The translations under genes were made by a program, and so were the position numbers. Below are positions 26,197 through 34,761 of a stretch of 64,000 bases of DNA, piece by piece. Origin of the DNA: Neobacillus sp. WH10 (GTDB taxonomy: Bacteria; Bacillota; Bacilli; Bacillales; Cytobacillaceae); contig NZ_CP126110.1 in the NCBI RefSeq assembly GCF_030123405.1, positions 3,348,001-3,412,000 on the forward strand, in the 5' to 3' direction. The notes beneath the pieces are model-generated. The model did not search any database. It saw only the letters and a program-made list of their open reading frames with translations, and was not told the DNA's origin. The stretch's first letter is position 1. Each line of letters starts with the position of its first letter.

Positions 26197-26673
26197 TTTA
26201 GTATCCTCCTAAAATAAAAATAGCCGCAATGAACAATGTCATTGCGGCCAAAAGTGATGAGCGGGGCCTCCACTCATTTTTCACACCAAAATTTATCCAA
26301 AATAAAAACTGTCTACACGAGTGTACACAGCTACATTGGAAAAAAGATGTATGCTTATGCCTAGCCTCATTGTTCTTAACTTCATTCCATACTAAACAAG
26401 CCCTCCATTCAGCTCATTTTGAACGGGGGATGACTGGAATGAACGATTCCAATTGATTGGATTAGTTAAGAACAACACCTAACATAAAACATACTCCCTT
26501 ATCAGAAAATTTAGATTCCATTAAAGAATAAGGTAAATAGAAACATTTGTCAACTGGCTATTAGTTGAAAAAATTCAAAAACCTTTAACATTCATGATTC
26601 AAAAGTGCCTATTTTCCTACTCGTTTAAGGTTTATGATAGTCATATGTACGATGAACGTTTAAGGTGGTTAGT
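26197..26673. promoter_or_regulatory. long structured divergent spacer between mutS2-like and fnr
   Basis: This 477-bp region holds several inverted repeats. GCCGCAATG/CATTGCGGC (26223-26248) forms a terminator-like hairpin just before the MutS2-like start. TTGTTCTTAAC/GTTAAGAACAA (26370-26475) encloses a nested TTCATTCCA/TGGAATGAA (26381-26443). A hairpin around GAGCGGGGCCTCCACTC lies near 26257-26275. Nothing matches a known riboswitch by eye. No FNR box upstream of fnr. Confidence 0.5.
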
Positions 26674-27375
26674 ATGAATAAAAAACAAATGGAAAACCAG
26701 CATACAAGTGAATTAATCGAACTTTTACAAAAAGCCGGAAGAACAATAGATGTGAAAAAAGGGTCTTTTTTGTTTCGAGAAGGACAATCAGCGTCTGAGA
26801 TGTTCTTGATTCTATCTGGAAAGATCCAAATTTCAAAAATGAACGCAGAAGGTCAGGAACTTTACTTACGTTTATGTTCAGCAAATGAAATCGTTGGCGA
26901 ATTAACATTATATACGGAAGACCCTAAATATATTTTTAACGCAAAGGTTCTTGTCGACTCTACGGTTGCCGCAATAAATTTAACTTCGTTAGAAAGTGCT
27001 CTCTTTCAAAACAGTCAGCTTGCCTATTTATTTTTAAAATGGATGAACGATCATTTCCGTAGGACGATTACTAAGTTTCGCGATTTAGTGCTCTTCGGCA
27101 AAAAAGGGGCACTTTACTCAACTTTAATTCGTTTATCAAATAGCTATGGAATTGAAAAAGATGACGGCATCCATATTTCTGTTGCGTTAACCAATCAAGA
27201 TTTGGCCAACTTTTGTGGAACAGCTAGGGAGATAGTCAGCAGATTACTTGCAGATTTAAAGAAAAAGGGTGTCATCTCTATTGACCAAAAAATGATTATT
27301 ATTCATAATATTGAGTATTTAAGACGAGAGAACGATTGTGAAAATTGTCCTATTTCAATTTGTAATATCGATTAA
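26674..27375 (+). CDS. fnr: anaerobic regulator Fnr (Crp/Fnr family)
   Basis: A 233-residue oxygen-sensing transcription activator. A cyclic-nucleotide-binding-like domain (about 20-140, FLFREGQSASEMFLILSGKI) is followed by a long dimer helix and a helix-turn-helix (about 175-215, LTNQDLANFCGTAREIVSRLL). The C-terminal Cys222, Cys225 and Cys230 (CENCPISIC) match the CxxCx4C cluster ligands of Bacillus Fnr (C-terminal, unlike E. coli's N-terminal cluster). The ATG at 26674 follows AAGGTGG; an in-frame GTG at 26665 lies inside that site. Three Fnr boxes occur in the window, at narK, pflBA and the DMSO-reductase-like operon. Confidence 0.93.
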   Translation: MNKKQMENQHTSELIELLQKAGRTIDVKKGSFLFREGQSASEMFLILSGKIQISKMNAEGQELYLRLCSANEIVGELTLYTEDPKYIFNAKVLVDSTVAAINLTSLESALFQNSQLAYLFLKWMNDHFRRTITKFRDLVLFGKKGALYSTLIRLSNSYGIEKDDGIHISVALTNQDLANFCGTAREIVSRLLADLKKKGVISIDQKMIIIHNIEYLRRENDCENCPISICNID

Positions 27376-27399
27376 GGAGTCAGATAAGAAAGCTTTTTA

Positions 27400-28074
27400 T
27401 TATATCAATTTGATAATAAACGGGATGATAATCGAGGTTAAAACGGCTGCAATCCCCATAGCTGCACCTGCTACAGCGCCTTGAACCTCCCCTTCTTTTA
27501 CCGCCTCAGCGGTTCCGATACCATGTGCAATTGTTCCAATAGCCAATCCTCGGGCAAATGGATGATGGATTTTGAACAAGTTCAAAAGCTTAGCACCAAA
27601 CATCGCTCCAATCATTCCCGTAATAATCACAAATGCAGCTATGAGAGAGAGATTTCCATCAATAATCCGCCCAATTTCCGTTGCTACCGGTACAGTAACA
27701 GATTTAACGGTAAACGCAATGATAAACATGTTCGAGAGTTTTAGCAACTTGGCCAATAAAATGGCAGATGTAATGGTGGTAACAATTCCGATGGATAGCC
27801 CAATAAATGCCGCACCGAAATATTTTGTAAACAGCTCACGATTTTTATAAATTGGGACAGCAAGGGCCACTGTTGCCGGGCCAAGTAAATAGGTCATGAT
27901 TGTTTTTGCAGGCATGTATTCATCAAAAGAAATATTAGAAACAACCAATAGGGTGATAATAATTATTGTGCTTAAGAAAACAGGACTTGTTAACGGTGAA
28001 GAATATTTTTTTGCTAAAAATTGTACACACAGATAAACAGAAACGGTTATGAGAATACTATATAGCGTGATCAT
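27400..28074 (-). CDS. LrgB/CidB-family membrane protein
   Basis: A 224-residue polytopic protein of the LrgB/CidB (YohK) family, which works with a holin-like LrgA/CidA partner in autolysis control or, in B. subtilis, pyruvate transport (PftAB). Recognised by FTVKSVTVPVATEIGRIIDG and ARGLAIGTIAHGIGTAEAV with about seven helices. Its ATG overlaps the end of the lrgA-like gene, implying translational coupling; no strong ribosome binding site of its own. It converges on fnr with a 24-bp gap. Confidence 0.92.
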   Translation of the reverse strand: MITLYSILITVSVYLCVQFLAKKYSSPLTSPVFLSTIIIITLLVVSNISFDEYMPAKTIMTYLLGPATVALAVPIYKNRELFTKYFGAAFIGLSIGIVTTITSAILLAKLLKLSNMFIIAFTVKSVTVPVATEIGRIIDGNLSLIAAFVIITGMIGAMFGAKLLNLFKIHHPFARGLAIGTIAHGIGTAEAVKEGEVQGAVAGAAMGIAAVLTSIIIPFIIKLI

Positions 28075-28453
28075 GAAAATTTACTTTTTCCTTCGCATTT
28101 TTCATTATTACGGTTTGGGTAACTTTCCCTGCAAACAATAGTCCTATAAATGCGCTGAATATAAGGACAAATAAAAACGGCAAGCCCTTCGCCACGAAAA
28201 TATCTCCTAGTGTCATAAGACCAACTGAAATCGGAATAAAAAAGAAGCCAAGATGTTTCAATAGCCACCCTGATGCCAATTCAATTTGTTCAAGCTTAAT
28301 GACACCCAACCAAAGTAAGACGTACAATAGAACAATACCAATGACGTTTCCAGGAATTTGTAAATGAAAGAATCGGGCTGTCCAATTCCCAACCTGATAG
28401 ACCAAGATAAGAAATAACATTTGAATAGAAAATTTCCAAACGCTTTTCATCAT
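28058..28453 (-). CDS. LrgA/CidA-family holin-like protein
   Basis: A roughly 131-residue membrane protein with four helices and the family motifs FFHLQIPGNVIGIVLLY and HLGFFFIPISVGLM. It pairs with the LrgB-like protein encoded downstream with a 17-bp overlap. Two adjacent ATG codons (28451-28453 and 28448-28450) follow AGGTGG; the frame opens further upstream but lacks a better site. Whether it is the CidA, LrgA or PftA type cannot be told from sequence alone; nearness to fnr and pflBA makes a link to fermentation end products attractive but unproven. Confidence 0.9.
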   Translation of the reverse strand: MMKSVWKFSIQMLFLILVYQVGNWTARFFHLQIPGNVIGIVLLYVLLWLGVIKLEQIELASGWLLKHLGFFFIPISVGLMTLGDIFVAKGLPFLFVLIFSAFIGLLFAGKVTQTVIMKNAKEKVNFHDHAI

Positions 28454-28613
28454 TTTAACCACCTGTCTCCCCGAAATAAACTGATTTTTCAAATATACGT
28501 AATAATATTACAGTATAAAGGAATTACGATCCTGACGCACCCACTTTTGTTCACAAATTATCCATATCTTTTTCTGAGAAACTTCTTTATCTTATTTGTA
28601 GGAGGGGATCTTG

Positions 28614-29216
28614 ATGAAAAAAATCTATCTAATTTGCAGTCTTGCTGTGTTCCTGGGGATTGCAGGTGGAATTTCTTATTTTCTAATTCGAGATGCAAAT
28701 GCATCAATTCCAAAAGATGTCACTTTGATTAATCAAAATGGTGATAAATATAATTTTGGCAAGGATAATACCAAATTAAAGCTAATCGAATTTATTTACA
28801 CCCATTGTCCTGATGTCTGTCCAACCACAACACAAAAGATGGTCGAATTGAAAAAGGATTTAATTAAAAAAGGTGTTTATGGTAAGGATATTGAATTTAT
28901 CACGATTACGATTGACCCCTATCGTGACACTCCAGAAATTTTACAAAAATATAGACAAGGGTTTGGAATAAATAATGACAACGCTTGGGTATTCTTAACT
29001 GGGGAAAAGCAAAATATAAAAAAAGATCAAAAAGAGATTAGAAAAGTTACAGATGCATTGCAATTTCAATACAAAGACCCGGGAAATGGGCAATTTGTCC
29101 ATTCAACCTTCACTTATTTGGTTGATGAAAACAACAAATTTATCGCAAAGTTTCCAATGGGGAAAGAATTTAATAAACAAGAGGTTTATGATAAAATCAT
29201 CGATAAAATAGAGTAA
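28614..29216 (+). CDS. SCO1/SenC-type copper chaperone (YpmQ-like)
   Basis: A 200-residue protein with an N-terminal membrane anchor or signal (MKKIYLICSLAVFLGIAGGI) and a thioredoxin-fold SCO1 domain. The copper site is visible as YTHCPDVCPTT (CxxxC) and the distal His in GQFVHSTFTY; FITITIDPYRDTPEIL is a family hallmark. It delivers copper to the CuA centre of cytochrome c oxidase outside the membrane. Start ATG at 28614 behind AGGAGGGGATC; the preceding TTG is too close. Monocistronic, with a terminator directly after. Confidence 0.92.
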   Translation: MKKIYLICSLAVFLGIAGGISYFLIRDANASIPKDVTLINQNGDKYNFGKDNTKLKLIEFIYTHCPDVCPTTTQKMVELKKDLIKKGVYGKDIEFITITIDPYRDTPEILQKYRQGFGINNDNAWVFLTGEKQNIKKDQKEIRKVTDALQFQYKDPGNGQFVHSTFTYLVDENNKFIAKFPMGKEFNKQEVYDKIIDKIE

Positions 29217-29220
29217 TAAA

Positions 29221-29253
29221 AAAAGCGGTTAGTCCCCAGGATTAATCGCTTTT
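29221..29253 (+). terminator. terminator of the sco-like gene
   Basis: AGCGGTTA / TAATCGCT stem with one imperfect region, followed by TTTT, 5 bp after the stop codon. Confidence 0.65.
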
Positions 29254-29272
29254 CAATGCCAATTTTTCTAAT

Positions 29273-29407
29273 TTAATTCACGGATGAAGGGTATTTTTTA
29301 ATTTGCTGCAATGATAAAAGGTAATTGGACTTTGGTTTGGTTAGACTCGCTTTTATACCTGCTTTTTTTAACTTGTTTACGAGTTCAGTAAGCTGTTTTT
29401 TTGCCAT
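29273..29407 (-). CDS. small hypothetical basic protein (44 aa)
   Basis: MAKKQLTELVNKLKKAGIKA begins a 44-residue lysine-rich protein ending KKYPSSVN, behind AAGGTGAGAAGT. It has no Cys or membrane segment. The good ribosome binding site and coding-like composition support translation; no family known to me. Confidence 0.5.
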   Translation of the reverse strand: MAKKQLTELVNKLKKAGIKASLTKPKSNYLLSLQQIKKYPSSVN

Positions 29408-29689
29408 ACTTCTCACCTTCTTTAATTGGCTAATCAGAATTTATTTAGCAAATTCTGAGTGCAAAAGTGCAACAATGCCTCATGTACCATCTATAAGGGG
29501 TTCCGATTCAGCACGTTTCCCCTTCTTATAAAACCAATTCTACAACAAAAATATGAATAAAGTGTGAAAATGGAAAGAATTTTTTAGAATTTTTTTCTTA
29601 TCACCCCCACCTTTCTTGAAAAAATTCGCTCTTCTCTAATTTTAATGGTATAATTTAAAGCAAAATGTTTTTTGGAGGATTTTTTTATC

Positions 29690-31288
29690 ATGATTACTGT
29701 AAGTAACGTAAGTTTAAGATATGGTGACCGTAAATTATTCGAAGATGTAAACATCAAATTTACACCAGGTAATTGCTATGGGCTAATCGGGGCTAATGGG
29801 GCCGGGAAATCAACCTTTTTGAAAATTTTGTCAGGGGAGATTGAAGCTCAAACTGGTACTGTTCAACTCGGACCAAATGAACGGATGGCAGTATTAAAAC
29901 AGAACCATTTTGAATACGAGGAATTTGAAGTCTTAAAAACCGTCATTATGGGCCATACAAGACTTTATCAAGTCATGCAGGAAAAAGACGCCATTTATAT
30001 GAAAGAAAATTTTACTGATGAAGATGGCATGAAGGCTGCAGAACTAGAAGGTGAATTTGCTGAATTAAACGGTTGGGAAGCAGAGCCTGAAGCAGCAATT
30101 CTGTTAAAAGGACTTGGGATTGGCGAAGATCTTCATGACAAAAAAATGGCTGAATTAACAGGATCTGAAAAAGTAAAAGTATTGCTTGCACAGGCATTGT
30201 TTGGCAGACCTGATGTTTTACTTCTTGACGAGCCGACAAACCACTTAGACATTAAAGCCATTCAATGGCTCGAAGAGTTCTTAATAAATTTTGAAAATAC
30301 CGTAATTGTCGTATCCCATGACCGTCATTTCTTAAATAAAGTTTGTACGCATATCGCTGACTTGGATTTCAGTAAAATTCAAATCTATGTCGGGAACTAT
30401 GATTTTTGGTATGAATCAAGTCAGTTGGCATCAAGAATGGCAACGGATGCAAATAAAAAGAAAGAAGAAAAAATTAAAGAACTGCAAAGCTTTATTGCCC
30501 GTTTTAGTGCAAATGCCTCTAAATCTAAGCAAGCAACCTCTCGGAAAAAGCTATTAGAAAAAATCACACTAGATGATATCAGACCATCATCCCGCCGGTA
30601 TCCATTTGTTGGTTTTACTCCTGATCGGGAAATTGGCAATGACTTGTTACGTGTTGAAGGTTTAACAAAAACCATTGATGGGGTTAAGGTTCTTGATAAC
30701 ATCAGCTTTTTTATGAATAAGGGAGATAAAATTGCTCTTGTCGGTACAAATGAAGTTGCAAAAACCACTCTTTTTAAAATACTAATGGGTGAAATGGAAG
30801 CTGATAGCGGCACATTTAAGTGGGGTATTACTACTTCCCAGGCTTACTTCCCTAAGGATAACTCCGAGTATTTTGAGAACAGTGAGCTAAGCCTTGTGGA
30901 TTGGCTGCGTCAATTCTCTCCGAAGGATGATAGTGAAAGCTTCTTGCGGGGATTTTTAGGAAGAATGTTATTTTCCGGGGAAGAAGTTTTAAAGAAAGCA
31001 AGTGTCCTTTCCGGAGGAGAAAAAGTTCGCTGTATGCTCTCAAAAATGATGCTAAATGGGGCAAACGTCTTGCTGCTTGATGAACCAACAAACCATTTAG
31101 ACTTAGAATCAATCACGGCACTTAATAACGGATTAATCAATTTCAAGGGTTCGATGCTTTTTGCTTCACACGATCATCAGTTCATTCAAACGATTGCCAA
31201 CCGAATTTTTGAATTTACACCAAATGGCTTAGTAGATAAGCAAATGACCTATGATGAATACCTGGAAAACGAGGAAACTCAAAAGTAA
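29690..31288 (+). CDS. ABC-F family ATPase (YkpA/YbiT-like)
   Basis: A 532-residue soluble protein with two ABC ATPase domains joined by a charged linker (about 240-300) and no membrane segments, the ABC-F layout of ribosome-associated factors. NBD1: Walker A GLIGANGAGKST, signature LTGSEKVKV, Walker B VLLLDEPTNHLD. NBD2: Walker A is altered to VGTNEVAKTT (Glu and Ala replace two glycines), with an intact LSGGEKVRC and second LLLDEPTNHLD. I recall a similar altered Walker A in YkpA, so it is probably family-typical rather than damage. The ATG follows TTGGAGGA; a TATAAT lies at 29649-29654. Confidence 0.9.
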   Translation: MITVSNVSLRYGDRKLFEDVNIKFTPGNCYGLIGANGAGKSTFLKILSGEIEAQTGTVQLGPNERMAVLKQNHFEYEEFEVLKTVIMGHTRLYQVMQEKDAIYMKENFTDEDGMKAAELEGEFAELNGWEAEPEAAILLKGLGIGEDLHDKKMAELTGSEKVKVLLAQALFGRPDVLLLDEPTNHLDIKAIQWLEEFLINFENTVIVVSHDRHFLNKVCTHIADLDFSKIQIYVGNYDFWYESSQLASRMATDANKKKEEKIKELQSFIARFSANASKSKQATSRKKLLEKITLDDIRPSSRRYPFVGFTPDREIGNDLLRVEGLTKTIDGVKVLDNISFFMNKGDKIALVGTNEVAKTTLFKILMGEMEADSGTFKWGITTSQAYFPKDNSEYFENSELSLVDWLRQFSPKDDSESFLRGFLGRMLFSGEEVLKKASVLSGGEKVRCMLSKMMLNGANVLLLDEPTNHLDLESITALNNGLINFKGSMLFASHDHQFIQTIANRIFEFTPNGLVDKQMTYDEYLENEETQK

Positions 31289-31290
31289 AG

Positions 31291-31367
31291 AAACCTCGCC
31301 GATTGGCGAAGACAAAGGCGTAGTTGCACTTATGCCTGATAGGAAAGTCATCCTTTCCTATCGGCCA
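31291..31367 (+). repeat. dispersed structured repeat, copy A
   Basis: AAACCTCGCCGATTGGCGAAGAC..., core AAGGCGTAGTTGCACTTATG, and a hairpin GATAGGAAAG / CTTTCCTATC ending CGGCC. It lies just after the ABC-F stop codon on the same strand and before its terminator. Confidence 0.75.
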
Positions 31368-31397
31368 GGTATCGGAAATGTATCAATAATCAAGGAT

Positions 31398-31450
31398 GAG
31401 GATGTTTCAGGAGGTTTAAACCTTCCCGGCCATCCTCTTCTTTTATTTTA
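31398..31450 (+). terminator. terminator of the ABC-F gene
   Basis: GAGGATG / CATCCTC arms enclose a GGAGGTTTAAACCTTCC inner hairpin, followed by TTCTTTTATTTT. Confidence 0.65.
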
Positions 31451-31588
31451 ATACCTCTTTTGTTTTTTTCTTGAAGATGGTTCAGTTCTTGAACCTGTTT
31501 CAGTCATGGTTGTTCCCTGACCCTCTACTTGTGGTGAGCTAAGCCCAATTGTGGATGGGTCAGCTTTCCGTTTACTTCGTTTTCCCAT
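31448..31588 (-). CDS. YuzL-like small protein (46 aa)
   Basis: A 46-residue Ser/Thr/Lys-rich protein beginning MGKRSKRKADPSTIGLSSPQ and containing VEGQGTTMTETGS, behind GGGAGGTGTGTCAA. The KADPSTxGLSSPQVEGQG pattern is what I recall for the short YuzL-like proteins of Bacillaceae, whose function is unknown; the family name is given from memory. Confidence 0.6.
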   Translation of the reverse strand: MGKRSKRKADPSTIGLSSPQVEGQGTTMTETGSRTEPSSRKKQKRY

Positions 31589-31689
31589 TTGACACACCTC
31601 CCGTATTATCTTTTGGAAATTTATCTCTCACTATACGGAATATTTACCGTAATCTTAGGCATGATAATTTACAGGAGGAGGTGTTTTGT

Positions 31690-31932
31690 ATGGCAAAAGT
31701 TGGAGTAGAACAATCTCTTACAAATATTCAACAAGCACTAAGGGAAAAAGGTTATGACGTGGTAGAGCTGAAGCAGGAGTCAGATGCGCAAAATTGTGAT
31801 TGCTGTGTTGTTACCGGCCTTGATTCAAACGTGATGGGAATGCAGGATACCTTTACAAAAGGATCTGTTATTGATGCGAATGGAATGTCAGCAGATGAAG
31901 TATGCCAGCAGGTCGATAGCCGGCTTCAATAA
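31690..31932 (+). CDS. ykuS: YkuS family protein (UPF0180)
   Basis: An 80-residue soluble protein starting MAKVGVEQSLTNIQQALREK, with the conserved NCDCCVVTGLDSNVMGM core and a C-terminal SADEVCQQVDSRL, a close match to B. subtilis YkuS. The ATG at 31690 is preceded by CAGGAGGAGGTGTTTTGT; the frame extends upstream but without any site. Function of the family is unknown; the paired cysteines could bind metal. Confidence 0.88.
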   Translation: MAKVGVEQSLTNIQQALREKGYDVVELKQESDAQNCDCCVVTGLDSNVMGMQDTFTKGSVIDANGMSADEVCQQVDSRLQ

Positions 31933-31942
31933 TTACATTTTG

Positions 31943-31972
31943 AAAGACTAAAGGATTCAAACTTTAGTCTTT
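31943..31972. terminator. bidirectional terminator
   Basis: Perfect 11-bp stem AAAGACTAAAG / CTTTAGTCTTT followed by T, between ykuS and the convergent gerPC-like gene. Confidence 0.85.
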
Positions 31973-32386
31973 TTAAATCTCCTTCTTTGCTTGAATATTA
32001 ACCCTAGGGCCTTTTTCTGAAGAAGGCTTTTTCAATTTTTCTTTTTGATTGTTTTCAACCTTTACTTCATCATCTAACTTTGGTGTAAACTCACTTCCAT
32101 ACGTTGCCCCAATATTCAACTTACCCTTTAATTCTTTGATTCCAAGCTGGCCAAAATTATTATTTAGCTCGTATTTATCTAAAATGATTTTTTCAATATT
32201 AATTTTTTCAATGATGATTGGTGGATCCTTTGAAGGGATCACCTTTCCTGGCAAACCTTGTTCTTGGAAGCCTTGAAGCGTTTTTTTCATCTCCTCAATA
32301 TTCATTTCTAAGGAAAACAATTTTTTCTTTAATTCCTTTTCAACATCATTTTTCCGGAATATAAGGAATAAATCTTTTAATGACAT
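31973..32386 (-). CDS. GerPC-like spore germination protein
   Basis: A 137-residue hydrophilic protein. An N-terminal coiled-coil (about 10-50) precedes IIIEKINIEKIILDKYELNN and LGIKELKGKLNIG, the pattern of GerPC proteins (IEYKFDQLKVEKLEGTLNIG). GerP proteins are made late in the mother cell and help germinants pass the coat. It is shorter than classical GerPC (about 200) and outside a gerPABCDEF operon. The ATG at 32384-32386 has GGGAG at 9 nt; a GTG two codons upstream is too close. An Hsp20 gene and a GerPA/GerPF-like gene sit next to it. Confidence 0.75.
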   Translation of the reverse strand: MSLKDLFLIFRKNDVEKELKKKLFSLEMNIEEMKKTLQGFQEQGLPGKVIPSKDPPIIIEKINIEKIILDKYELNNNFGQLGIKELKGKLNIGATYGSEFTPKLDDEVKVENNQKEKLKKPSSEKGPRVNIQAKKEI

Positions 32387-32508
32387 GCTCACAAACTCCC
32401 TTATTTTACACCTTACTTACATTTATATGGGGCAAACAGCTTAACATGTCCAATCTTTAAAGGACGAACAAAAAATATGTTCGATTCTCCAACGAAAGTC
32501 TTAAACTT

Positions 32509-32997
32509 TTAGTCGATAGGAATGATTTCTCCTTTTTCAACCGTTCGTTGATAACTTACAAATAAGATTCCGTTCCAAAATTTTGCACCTAATTGATTGG
32601 GACTAACAGTATCCGGTAACGTTATCTGTCTTTGAAATTCACCATAAAATCTTTCAGAATAGGTTATATTTAAATGTGGATGGATAGGTAAGGCTTTACC
32701 TTTAATGGTTAGCATATTACCATTTAGACCCAATTCAAGATTTTCTTTCATCACCCCTGGAAGCTCAATCATGACAATAACCTCCTGCTCACTCTCTAAT
32801 AAATCAATAGCGGGGAATGTTCGTGAATTTTTTTCTTCTCGGGTAGATTGTCCCTCCGGGCTTGAAAAACGCTGATTATTTTGTTGGTCATTCATAAATT
32901 GCTTGGCGAAATCTTGATCAAAAATATTATTCCAGAAGTCTCCTCCATGCATATTTTTAGCAATGTCCATCCATTGTTTTAATTTTTCCATATCCAT
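32509..32997 (-). CDS. Hsp20/alpha-crystallin family protein (spore-coat type likely)
   Basis: A 162-residue small heat-shock-like protein. A variable N-terminus of about 65 residues (MDMEKLKQWMDIAKNMHGGD) is followed by the alpha-crystallin domain from IDLLESEQEVIVMIELPGV to NGILFVSYQR, with LTIKGKA and FQRQITLPDTV as family strands. Bacillus CotM and CotP are coat proteins of this family. Here the flanking GerPC-like and GerPA-like genes suggest a spore-surface role rather than heat shock; no CIRCE element seen. The ATG at 32995-32997 follows a G-rich site (eight G). Confidence 0.88.
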   Translation of the reverse strand: MDMEKLKQWMDIAKNMHGGDFWNNIFDQDFAKQFMNDQQNNQRFSSPEGQSTREEKNSRTFPAIDLLESEQEVIVMIELPGVMKENLELGLNGNMLTIKGKALPIHPHLNITYSERFYGEFQRQITLPDTVSPNQLGAKFWNGILFVSYQRTVEKGEIIPID

Positions 32998-33171
32998 CGA
33001 TCCCCCCCCTTTCTTCCCTTTAAAATGTGTGGGGTACTCAAGAAAGCATTTATTTAATTTCCCTACTTTCATATTACGAATCAGTTTCGGAATTTAATCC
33101 AACTATTACTCCTGCTACATAACCGTTTAAAAAACGCATATATTTAAAAACAAGTATAAGGAGGAGATCAC

Positions 33172-33432
33172 ATGCCAGCACCGGCTCCATATATTAATAT
33201 AAATATATTTATGATTAAAATTAATTCCTTTGAAAATGCTTCAGCAGTAAATATTGGTCAAAACCTTTTGGCCGAATGGCATAATTCAGATAAAAAGAAC
33301 CAGGGCTTTGGGCAAAATTTTGGCGATAAAAGTAACATCGTTGGAACAAGAAGTTTTGTCGACGATAAAGACCAAATCGACTCCCTCTCCTCTTTCGACT
33401 CTCGGCCCATTACGATTGATAATGAAACATGA
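33172..33432 (+). CDS. GerPA/GerPF-family spore germination protein
   Basis: An 86-residue protein beginning MPAPAPYININIFMIKINSF, then SAVNIGQNLLAEWHNSDKKN, which fits the gerPA family pattern (short hydrophobic start, xxINxG, then polar GFGxN/DKSN segments). GerPA and GerPF are hydrophobic-start coat proteins needed for germinant access. A strong AAGGAGGAGATCAC site precedes the ATG. It diverges from the Hsp20 gene (174 bp), and a CATATATTT stretch upstream could be a poor sigma-K -10. Confidence 0.75.
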   Translation: MPAPAPYININIFMIKINSFENASAVNIGQNLLAEWHNSDKKNQGFGQNFGDKSNIVGTRSFVDDKDQIDSLSSFDSRPITIDNET

Positions 33433-33445
33433 CATTTAAAAACCC

Positions 33446-33468
33446 TCAGATAGGAAGTCCTATCGGCC
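33446..33468 (+). repeat. fragment of the dispersed structured repeat
   Basis: CAGATAGGAAGTCCTATCGGCC resembles the terminal hairpin of repeat copies A and D, without the conserved core. Probably a decayed copy. Confidence 0.4.
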
Positions 33469-33510
33469 AAAAAAGCCACGGAAAGGAACGATCCTTTCCA
33501 TGGCTTTTTT
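33469..33510. terminator. bidirectional terminator
   Basis: AAAAAGCCACGGAAAGG / CCTTTCCATGGCTTTTTT: 16-17 pairs with one mismatch, between the GerPA-like gene and the convergent carboxypeptidase gene. Confidence 0.88.
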
Positions 33511-34682
33511 CATGAAAGATTTTTGTATTTTCTAGTCCGTTTATTTCGGAAACCAATAAAAGCACCTGCAAATGCGATAATCATCATTCCCAATATTACA
33601 TTAACTTGAAAAAGCTGTTGTTTATGCTCTTTTGGTTTTTCTCTTTTTGTTGGAACTGTCTTTAACTTTTGCGGCTCCTTATATTTTAATTGTAACGACT
33701 GAATCTGCTGACCATCTTGATCTTCAATCGACAGCATCCCATCATTATTAATCTTTTTTATGCATCCCTTAACACTCTCGGTAATTAAGGTATCGTTTTC
33801 AGGATAAAAAAAATTATTATCAGCTTTAAAAATTTCTCCTTGTTTGATTGTTGCATGCTGAAAAGTGTTATAACCGTAATCTAACAGCAAGGCAGTATCA
33901 TTATATTTATCATTCTTTAGCTCAGACTTCATCACGACAGCGGTCAACCTAATTTTTCCGTTATCAGCTGTTGTGGCCAAAGTTTGTTTTGATTCACTTG
34001 TATAACCGGTTTTTCCGCCAGTAACACCAGGAAATGGAAGCTCACCTTTAAGCATTCGGTGATGGGTTAATAGTGTAGTCTCCCAAGACTGCCCTTTCCA
34101 CTCAAGCACTTTAGTTCCAAAGATTTCTGCAAAAACGGGATTCTTTATAGCATAATTAGTTATTAATGCTAAATCCATTGCAGTTGTATAATGATTCTCA
34201 TCAAACAAACCATTTGGATTGGTAAAATGAGTATTATTTACTCCAATCTTCGCTTTCAAATACATATTTAGATTTTCTGAAAAATGCTCAACTGTTCCAT
34301 CAATATGTTCAGCGATTGCTACTGCAGCATCGTTGCCAGAGTTAATAAGCATCCCTTGAATTAGCTTCTTTAAAGGAACTTGTTCTCCTTCATTCAAATA
34401 AACACGCGTCCCGTCCTGACTAACTGCATTGTGACTGACGGTCACGATACTTTCTAAATTGCCCATATCAATTGCATAGATGGCAGTTGCAATTTTCGTA
34501 AGACTTGCAGGATACATTTTATCATTGGCATTTTTAGCAAAAAGTACAGCGCCTGTATCGGAATCTAACAGAACCGCCCCCTCACTTTTTAAATCCAACT
34601 GATCTGCTCCTGCAGCAAAGACATTTATTCGATTTGTAAATATGAATAGTACGATGATCAAAACAGAAACGAATTTTTTCAA
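33510..34682 (-). CDS. D-alanyl-D-alanine carboxypeptidase (peptidase S11)
   Basis: A 390-residue penicillin-binding protein that trims terminal D-Ala from peptidoglycan stem peptides. A signal peptide (cut near VFAAG) precedes the catalytic domain with all three active-site motifs: Ser60-xx-Lys63 in YPASLTKIATA, Ser115-Gly-Asn117 in INSGNDAAVA, and Lys224-Thr-Gly226 in TGGKTGYTS. A C-terminal membrane helix (about 360-380) plus a basic tail anchors it. Start is TTG behind AAGGGTG. Similar to the DacA/DacF group; which paralogue (vegetative or spore) is unclear. Confidence 0.92.
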   Translation of the reverse strand: MKKFVSVLIIVLFIFTNRINVFAAGADQLDLKSEGAVLLDSDTGAVLFAKNANDKMYPASLTKIATAIYAIDMGNLESIVTVSHNAVSQDGTRVYLNEGEQVPLKKLIQGMLINSGNDAAVAIAEHIDGTVEHFSENLNMYLKAKIGVNNTHFTNPNGLFDENHYTTAMDLALITNYAIKNPVFAEIFGTKVLEWKGQSWETTLLTHHRMLKGELPFPGVTGGKTGYTSESKQTLATTADNGKIRLTAVVMKSELKNDKYNDTALLLDYGYNTFQHATIKQGEIFKADNNFFYPENDTLITESVKGCIKKINNDGMLSIEDQDGQQIQSLQLKYKEPQKLKTVPTKREKPKEHKQQLFQVNVILGMMIIAFAGAFIGFRNKRTRKYKNLS

Positions 34683-34761
34683 TAGTTAACACCCTTAATC
34701 TTACATTTAATCCCTATTTGATTTTAACAGATTCTTCAAAAAAATAAAGAGATATCTTTAA

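Noticed and set aside
29690..31288. Altered second Walker A (GTNEVAKTT) as a sign of a decaying ABC-F gene
   Set aside because: The rest of both ATPase domains is intact, and I recall a similar change in YkpA relatives, so it is probably a family trait.
33000..33010. Run of eight C as a phase-variable tract in the Hsp20 gene
   Set aside because: It lies upstream of the start codon and forms the ribosome binding site on the minus strand; a length change would alter spacing only slightly, and nothing else suggests phase variation.
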